Shown: in pieces, positions 1 to 5,149 of the stretch
How the letters are laid out: each line of letters opens with the position of its first letter
Position numbering within the stretch: the stretch's first letter is position 1
Source: Verrucomicrobiota bacterium
GTDB lineage: Bacteria > Verrucomicrobiota > Verrucomicrobiia > Limisphaerales > UBA1412
Direction of reading: 5' to 3'
DNA length: 8,210 nt
NCBI GenBank assembly: GCA_017557085.1
Contig: JAFZAR010000345.1
Span: forward strand, 1-8,210
Program-made: the position numbers and the translations under genes
Notes under the pieces: model-generated
Told to the model about the DNA's origin: nothing
Database searches by the model: none
The model's input: only the letters and a program-made list of their open reading frames with translations

Positions 1-3000
1 TAGCAATTTCGACATTGTTACCGTGTTTCAGTTTCAGCAAATGCAGCTGCATATCCGGCAGAGCGGATTTATCCTCCATTGAACTGATAATGCTGTCGAT
101 CAACTCCAACTGTTCTTTGGATGCCGCGACCATCATCCTGCCGTTCTCGTTATCCGGGAGAAAAACCGCGTCGGCCACGCCCAGATCCGGCTTGGCTTTG
201 ATCTGATCCATGTACAAGGTACGAATCCGGTTCATCTGCTCATTGACATTGCGGGACGTGATCCGATAGGTCTTCATCTCACGTTCCTGCTGCATCTCCG
301 CGGTGTCCAATCTTTCTATGATCATCTGGACTTGTTCCAGATCCGATTCTTTCCCATAGAATATAACGGCATTCCGGTTCACATCCATCGTGACATAAGG
401 TCTTACACCACGACTTCTGGGACCTTCCCGATTATAAGTGACATGCTGTACGACCGGATATATATTGCGGACATCCGCCTGTTTCAACCGAAAAATGCGA
501 AGAGAACTTTCGATCGTTCTTTCCTGATCCAGAGTCTCCACGATCTTTTCGATCATGGGCATCTGACTTTGATCAGCCGAAACAAATATGCGTCCAGTGT
601 AATCAGGGATGAACTGAGCGTCTATACCGCCTTTACCCTTGGTGGATTGAACCTGATCCCGATAAAGTCTGCGAACATTCTCCGTAAAATCCCAGACATC
701 ATAAACCTTTGTGTTGAAAACACGGATCTCGCGGTTAGAACCGGCACCCACTTCATCAAACTGCGCAATAAGCTTCTCAGCCATTTCCAGATCTTCCGGA
801 GAAGCATAAACATAAATTGAGTGATTCGACCAGTCTTCATCGATCCACAGACGTTCACGAAATCTACTTCTCTGAGTCAGCGCCATCCTTAAAAGTCCGC
901 TTACCATCCCAAGATCACCATCTTTGATCTTGAACTGGCGAAACTCTTTTTCTGATTTGGGCGTTGTCCCGTGAAGGAGTGTAAACAAGTCCTCGATCAC
1001 CTTCATCTGGGCATCTGTCGCAGAAATCGTTAGTCTGGAATCTTCATAGGACGGCAGAAAAACAGCGTTTACCGCACCTAACTCCGGATTCGATTTCAGA
1101 TGCTCTCTGTAAAGAGTCATCAAATTTGAATTTAACTCTCTAAATGCAGAATAATCTCTCGTCCTGACATTGAATACCTTGACGGTGCGAGGTTCCCTTT
1201 CCTGATCGACATCCAGCGTTTCGATCAGTGTAGCTGCCTGTTGAATATCGTTTGCCGAGCCACAAACAACCAGGCTATTGCTGTGGCCATCTACAAAAAC
1301 CGAAGGTTGCGGTCCTCCTCTTCGCTTCCCTCTGTATGCGTTCAAATAGTTTCTAATAACACTGGCAAATTCATAAGGATTACCGCCGTCATTGCCCAAC
1401 GTGTGACCGTGCAGGTGAAAGACTTTTATCCCTGTGCTGCCGCCGGTTTGAAGATCTATTTCTTCAATGATCTTCTTGATCTTTTCCTGTTCCTCATCTG
1501 TACCGCAAATAATCACACGTCCTGTATAAGGTTCAGGAATGATGCGGGGCGCATCTGCGCGCTGCTGCATCATCTGTCTGCGGCGTTCCTGAACATTCTT
1601 GCCTGCCCACTCACTGCGGTTTTGTTCCATCAACAGCTGCATAGCCAGATTACTGATATGCTGAGGATCCCCCTGCACATCAATAAAACGGATCTGTCGT
1701 CCCGTTACCGAAGAAGATTCCACATCCAGATCCTTCACAACTTCGCGTACAGCTTTTAATACACCAGCTTTGCCATTCAGCACCAGACTATTGCTGCGTT
1801 CATCCGTCAGCACACGCAAACCAGAGCGACGATCATTGAAGGTAGTTTGGATCAGATTTCCAAGCTCGGCCGCCACAGCGTATTCCAATCGGATGACACA
1901 AGTTTCATTCTTTTCCAAATTGGCTAAATCTTCCCCATCTGCGGTCTGATCAGCCGTTCCTGGTTCGTAGGCATCCACTTTATCAATAGCCGCTTGAATC
2001 TCGCTCATCAGCTTTTGATTGGCACTCATTACCACCAAACGCTCCAGCTTGGGATCCACGATCAATTTTGCTTTTTGCGGATCATTTTCATTCGGGGCCG
2101 CGATACCGCTTACCATTTGGCGCACCATTGTTGCCAACTCTTCAGGAGTCATCCGACGCGGATAGAATATCTTAGTATCCATCTCCAGTTGAGGACGCTC
2201 GCCGGCTGTATCCAGTTTCTTGACAGCTTTATCAATAATAGCCAGCTGTTCAGGATCGCCACTGATCACCAACAGGCGGTTCAGCTTGGTATCTACGATC
2301 AAACGGGTACGATTGGAAGCCTTTTCGCCCGGTGCGGCAATACCGCTTACGGCTTGATTCAAGAAGTTGGATAACTCTGTCGGTGTGACATATTGAGGAT
2401 AATACACACGCATTTCTGAATTACCAATGACATTCTCGTTCTCTGTCCAATCTTTATTATCATCAGCACCAGTAGTATCGATCGTATCGACTGCGGACTG
2501 GATTTCCGACAATAGTTTCTGATTCGCACTCATCACCACCAGGCGATTCAGCTTGGGATCCACGATCATCTTGGCCTTCTGAGGATCATTTTCATTCGGT
2601 GCCGCGATCCCGCTCACCATCTGGCGGATCATAGTAGAAAGTTCCTCCGGGCTCATCTGCCGTGGATAGAAAATCTTTGTATCGGTCACGATTTCCGGTC
2701 GTTCACCATCTGTATCCAGTTTTTGAACAACTTTATCAATAATAGCCAACTGCTCCGGATCGCCACTGATGACCAAAAGTCGTCCCTGCTTTTCATCCAC
2801 GACCAGACGCGCCTTGTTAGATATCCTTTCATCGGGTGCCGCGATACCGCTGACAGACTGCCTGATAAAACCCGCCAACTCCGCCGGTTTGGTGAATTTG
2901 GGGTAGTAAATCCGCATATCCGAACTTCCAGCGGTATCATTACCCGCAGAAGCTGAATCCACCTTTTCGATGACTTTTTCAATAGTCTCCATCTGTCCGG

Positions 3001-4108
3001 CAACCGGTGTGGTAACAATCAACCGATTCAAGCGGCTATCCACGACCAAACGAGCCTTTGTCGCTGCAGCCGCAGGTCCTTCGCCCGGCATCGCTACTCC
3101 CGAAACGGTCTGCCGGACCATCGTGGCCAGCTCCGCTGCGCTCATCTCTACGGGATAGAAAATCCTCACATCCGTAGGGGCAACACCTTCCTTGCTCTCA
3201 AAGCGGTTGATCAGTTGTTCTGCCAGATCTACACGCTCTGTCGGGCCAAAGACGACCATCGTTCTCGAAGCCTCATCCCACACCGCGGTCACATAATCTT
3301 CCGGGCTTGGCGGCAGCGGCATATAAGAATTCTTCTCCTGATTATAGCGGCTTCTTACCGGTGCCGTTGCGATACCGAATGTACGGTTGATCAAATCTGT
3401 CAGCACCGGGCCGGACGCACTGACGATATTGAACGTCCGCATCTGACGTTCGGCCTGCGGCGCAACATCTGCCAGTGTCAGCAGCTTCTCGATCCGTTCG
3501 ATATTCTCTACACGATCCGTCACCAGAATGCCCTTGCCTCTTCCCATGGGGAAAATCGATCCCGCATTGGATAGCATTGTTGTCGTAGATTGCGCGATCT
3601 CATTCGGATCCAGATTCTTGAAATTAAGAGCAACCGTTACGATCTCGCCCGGACGCACATCGCCTCTTTCTTCCAGGTTTCTGAGTATCTTGAGCGGAGT
3701 CTGCTTCAGTTTGGACAGCGGCATTAAGCGCAAATACCGATCCTGCTCCACCAGAGTCGCATCTTTCATACTCAGGATCAAATTCAGAGTATCCAACGCC
3801 TCCTGATAATCATACGGTTCCGGATCCGAATATCTTAAAGTTCCCTCCAGATCGATATCTACCAACAGCGGTTTTCCAGCCATCTGTGCAAAACGCTCCA
3901 CCACTGTTTTATAAGGTACCCCATCGAATTGGAATCGGATATTCTTTGTATCTGGTTTAGTGTCCGTGCCAGCGGGCTGCGGAGACACAACGGAAACATT
4001 CGTTGCCGCATTTGCCGTACCGGAAGCGTTTTGCGCTTTCGCGTAAACCAAACTGGCTACCATGCAGCTTAACAATGTCGAAAGTCTGAGTGCTCTTCTA
4101 ATTGTCAT
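1..4108 (-). CDS. gspD: Giant GspD-like secretin with at least 16 N-type domains, C-terminus missing (partial)
   Basis: Outer-membrane channel subunit of a type II secretion or type IV pilus-like machine. The frame is open for 1369 codons from the ATG at 4108 and leaves the window at the left edge without a stop. An in-frame TAG three codons upstream makes this ATG the earliest possible start; it overlaps the end of the preceding gene by 11 nt. Residues 1-25 are a Sec signal peptide. Residues 56-131 look like an N0/STN domain (FQFDGVPYKTVVERFAQMAG), 140-214 like N1 and 220-305 like N2. From about 312 on, 14 more secretin-N repeats follow, most containing a strand like NRLVVMS or NSLVVCG followed by a helix ending in a KLD/TLD-type motif. 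The C-terminal beta-barrel domain must lie outside the window. No frameshift or internal stop was found. Family identity is strong from repeat style and from the pseudopilin and PilM neighbours; T2SS versus T4P use is less certain. Confidence 0.9.
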   Translation of the reverse strand, partial: MTIRRALRLSTLLSCMVASLVYAKAQNASGTANAATNVSVVSPQPAGTDTKPDTKNIRFQFDGVPYKTVVERFAQMAGKPLLVDIDLEGTLRYSDPEPYDYQEALDTLNLILSMKDATLVEQDRYLRLMPLSKLKQTPLKILRNLEERGDVRPGEIVTVALNFKNLDPNEIAQSTTTMLSNAGSIFPMGRGKGILVTDRVENIERIEKLLTLADVAPQAERQMRTFNIVSASGPVLTDLINRTFGIATAPVRSRYNQEKNSYMPLPPSPEDYVTAVWDEASRTMVVFGPTERVDLAEQLINRFESKEGVAPTDVRIFYPVEMSAAELATMVRQTVSGVAMPGEGPAAAATKARLVVDSRLNRLIVTTPVAGQMETIEKVIEKVDSASAGNDTAGSSDMRIYYPKFTKPAELAGFIRQSVSGIAAPDERISNKARLVVDEKQGRLLVISGDPEQLAIIDKVVQKLDTDGERPEIVTDTKIFYPRQMSPEELSTMIRQMVSGIAAPNENDPQKAKMIVDPKLNRLVVMSANQKLLSEIQSAVDTIDTTGADDNKDWTENENVIGNSEMRVYYPQYVTPTELSNFLNQAVSGIAAPGEKASNRTRLIVDTKLNRLLVISGDPEQLAIIDKAVKKLDTAGERPQLEMDTKIFYPRRMTPEELATMVRQMVSGIAAPNENDPQKAKLIVDPKLERLVVMSANQKLMSEIQAAIDKVDAYEPGTADQTADGEDLANLEKNETCVIRLEYAVAAELGNLIQTTFNDRRSGLRVLTDERSNSLVLNGKAGVLKAVREVVKDLDVESSSVTGRQIRFIDVQGDPQHISNLAMQLLMEQNRSEWAGKNVQERRRQMMQQRADAPRIIPEPYTGRVIICGTDEEQEKIKKIIEEIDLQTGGSTGIKVFHLHGHTLGNDGGNPYEFASVIRNYLNAYRGKRRGGPQPSVFVDGHSNSLVVCGSANDIQQAATLIETLDVDQEREPRTVKVFNVRTRDYSAFRELNSNLMTLYREHLKSNPELGAVNAVFLPSYEDSRLTISATDAQMKVIEDLFTLLHGTTPKSEKEFRQFKIKDGDLGMVSGLLRMALTQRSRFRERLWIDEDWSNHSIYVYASPEDLEMAEKLIAQFDEVGAGSNREIRVFNTKVYDVWDFTENVRRLYRDQVQSTKGKGGIDAQFIPDYTGRIFVSADQSQMPMIEKIVETLDQERTIESSLRIFRLKQADVRNIYPVVQHVTYNREGPRSRGVRPYVTMDVNRNAVIFYGKESDLEQVQMIIERLDTAEMQQEREMKTYRITSRNVNEQMNRIRTLYMDQIKAKPDLGVADAVFLPDNENGRMMVAASKEQLELIDSIISSMEDKSALPDMQLHLLKLKHGNNVEIA
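2..1189 (-). repeat. Second alternating domain array of the secretin (C-D-C-D-C-D, continues past the edge)
   Basis: Secretin residues 974-1369. C-type domains begin near residues 974, 1126 and 1276 and share R-x-L-Y-x-(D/E)-(Q/H), then AVFLP or AQFIP, then a strand and a helix. Compare LGAVNAVFLP (1010-1019) with LGVADAVFLP (1309-1318). D-type domains begin near 1055, 1202 and 1351 and share openings such as FRQFKIKDGDL, LRIFRLKQADV and LQLHLLKL-like runs. The period of a C-D pair is about 147 to 152 residues. The last D domain is cut by the window edge. Confidence 0.7.
1190..1903 (-). repeat. Three diverged secretin-N domains between the two alternating arrays
   Basis: Secretin residues 736-973 hold three N-type repeats that belong clearly to neither array: about 736-795 (RLEYAVAAELGNLI to DLDVE), 803-885 (with a highly basic and Gln-rich insertion, ERRRQMMQQR, at 841-850) and 893-966 (with a basic loop, YRGKRRGGP, at 925-933). 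Each still ends in a strand-helix unit such as NSLVLNG, RVIICGT or NSLVVCG followed by a helix ending in DLD, EID or TLD. The boundaries are approximate. Confidence 0.65.
1973..2419 (-). repeat. Second copy of the tandemly duplicated 504-bp unit (domains B2 and A3 of the secretin)
   Basis: Codes for secretin residues 564-712. The B2 domain starts SEMRVYYP and the A3 domain starts DTKIFYP. It is the downstream partner of the unit at 2477-2923. DNA similarity is still visible: for example, the 13-mer gatcattttcatt lies at 2080 and again at 2584, and tttatcaataatagcc lies at 2228 and 2732. Copies have drifted mostly at synonymous or conservative positions, consistent with selection on the protein. 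Confidence 0.9.
2477..2923 (-). repeat. First copy of a tandemly duplicated 504-bp unit (domains B1 and A2 of the secretin)
   Basis: Codes for secretin residues 396-544: a B-type domain (starts SDMRIYYP) followed by an A-type domain (starts DTKIFYP). The same pair recurs exactly 168 codons later. By hand alignment, B1 and B2 share 52 of 77 residues and A2 and A3 share 58 of 69. Identical stretches include RLLVISGDPEQLAIIDK and MVSGIAAPNENDPQKAK. The offset is an exact 504 bp at several separate points, so the two copies have no net indel between them. Confidence 0.9.
2957..3175 (-). repeat. A1 domain: first member of the A-B-A-B-A domain array in the secretin
   Basis: Secretin residues 312-384, starting TDVRIFYPVEMSAAELATM. 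It shares with A2 and A3 the pattern IFYP, then M-S/T-x-x-EL, then a VSG-I/V-A motif, then KA-R/K-L/M-x-VD and NRL-x-V. It is more diverged than A2 and A3 are from each other, and its linker is Ala-rich (PAAAAT). It is probably the founder or an early copy of the A-type domain. Confidence 0.8.
4034..4108 (-). other. Signal peptide of the secretin
   Basis: Residues 1-25 of the secretin: a basic n-region (MTIRRALR), a hydrophobic core (LSTLLSCMVASLVYA), and cleavage probably after VYA (residue 23) or AKA (residue 25). It is followed by a polar Ala/Thr/Asn/Pro-rich linker up to about residue 54. This indicates Sec export and signal peptidase I processing, as expected for a secretin. Confidence 0.75.
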
Positions 4109-5147
4109 TGTTTTCTATAAATTCTTTAGGTTTCAGGTCAGAAGGCAGATCTTCCACCTTCATTTGATGTAATTGAGCCAAGGTCGATCCCGGTTCTACT
4201 GCCCAATATCCCTCAGCATTCTGTAAAATAACACGACTATCCGAATAAAGGATAGAATTCGGCAGCGGCATTCTCCGATAATCCACTGCCAGCAAAGTCC
4301 AGCCTTCGATCTTATCCCCCGGAGTATAGAGGTGAACGGAACCATTTTCGGTATTCATGAGATGGATCTCAACTTTTCCAGCCCATTCTGAAAGAGAAAC
4401 CACTTTCCATATTCCCGGATTGAATGAAGGCTGATCATTATGTGGTTGATCTTGAGAAGGTGGAGGTTCCTGCGGCTTGGCGGCTTCTTCCGGTCGTTTC
4501 ACATAAGGGCGGAAGATATCCCTTGCCACGATTCCCTGATACAGCTGGCGTTCAGGCGTTGCCAAATCAGCAACCATAATGTTGGTAACTCCGCTCTTTT
4601 TTACGGCATCCGGAACCGGATCCAACACGATCGTCAAATAACGAAACGCGACCTTGACCCAGCCAGGCTGATTCACAGGCGTAAACTTTATTCCATCCAG
4701 CTTATGAAAAGCCTGAGAATTTTCCAGCAGATAGAGCAGATCAATGATCTTCTCCAAAGATCCTTCCCCTTGAACAGTCCAGCCGATCTCTTTCGCGCCG
4801 CCTTTGCCCACTCGATTTGGCCCCACAGGCGACCTTGTAAAGGCACGGGGATTCAATTCGACCTTCTGAATAACTTCATTCAGAAATTCTCCCATCTCAC
4901 CATTCACTTGATCGGAATTACCATTGATGATCATTTTTCCCGCGGCAGTCACCTCTTTTTCAGCAATCTTATACTGTTCTTGTTCTTTCTTCATTTTATT
5001 CAATTTGAGAACAAGCTGCGCTTTCTGCCGCTTCAATTCCTGTGCTGGTTTGAGTATTGCTCCCTGCACCAGCATAAAGATAATAAAGATACCCACACAG
5101 GAAAGTACTGAGATACCTAATATTTTTTCACGACCTTGGATCTGCAT
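4098..5147 (-). CDS. PilO/GspM-like inner-membrane protein with a C-terminal GspC-HR/PilP-like domain
   Basis: A 349-residue bitopic protein. It has a short cytoplasmic start (MQIQGREKI), one transmembrane helix at about 11-32, and a Lys/Gln/Glu-rich coiled coil at about 34-68. A PilO/GspM-like ferredoxin-type domain follows at about 85-178 (DGIKFTPVNQPGWVKVAFRY), then a linker with IVARDIFRPY at 206-215. A Pro/Gln-rich stretch spans 220-243, and a beta-rich domain lies at about 245-321 with PGDKIEGWTLLAVDY. The R-D-I-F-R-P linker plus small beta domain resembles the GspC homology region or PilP, which bind the N0 domain of secretins. PilO family members are usually about 200 residues, so the extra 150 residues fit a fusion. 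The ATG is 2 nt after the upstream stop and has a strong Shine-Dalgarno. The PilO-like part is likely; the HR/PilP assignment is inference. Confidence 0.75.
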   Translation of the reverse strand: MQIQGREKILGISVLSCVGIFIIFMLVQGAILKPAQELKRQKAQLVLKLNKMKKEQEQYKIAEKEVTAAGKMIINGNSDQVNGEMGEFLNEVIQKVELNPRAFTRSPVGPNRVGKGGAKEIGWTVQGEGSLEKIIDLLYLLENSQAFHKLDGIKFTPVNQPGWVKVAFRYLTIVLDPVPDAVKKSGVTNIMVADLATPERQLYQGIVARDIFRPYVKRPEEAAKPQEPPPSQDQPHNDQPSFNPGIWKVVSLSEWAGKVEIHLMNTENGSVHLYTPGDKIEGWTLLAVDYRRMPLPNSILYSDSRVILQNAEGYWAVEPGSTLAQLHQMKVEDLPSDLKPKEFIENNDN

Positions 5148-5149
5148 CT

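Noticed and set aside
332..820. A 162-codon open frame on the plus strand.
   Set aside because: It lies wholly antisense to the secretin coding frame, resembles no family, and has no ribosome binding site. It is a shadow of the repeat-coding strand.
2686..3018. A 110-codon minus-strand frame within the secretin.
   Set aside because: It is out of frame with the secretin over well-conserved A and B repeats; both arrays read through cleanly in the main frame, so this is a shadow.
1973..3175. The regular repeats could be a CRISPR or other non-coding array.
   Set aside because: The units are about 250 bp, diverged in a codon-aware way, and stay in one open frame that translates to secretin-N domains.
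4061..4069. A lipobox-like LLSC in the secretin signal peptide.
   Set aside because: The hydrophobic core continues past the Cys (residue 15) and the -2 position is Leu. A signal peptidase I site (VYA or AKA) follows, so a lipoprotein is less likely.
1..4108. A frameshift or assembly fusion could explain the unusual secretin length.
   Set aside because: The translation was followed codon by codon for all 1369 residues without a stop or a loss of domain pattern. A collapsed or expanded repeat in the assembly remains possible but would not remove the other repeats.
4440..5111. A 223-codon open frame on the plus strand.
   Set aside because: It is antisense to the PilO-like gene, rich in Phe, His, Leu and Arg as antisense frames often are, and has no recognisable domain.
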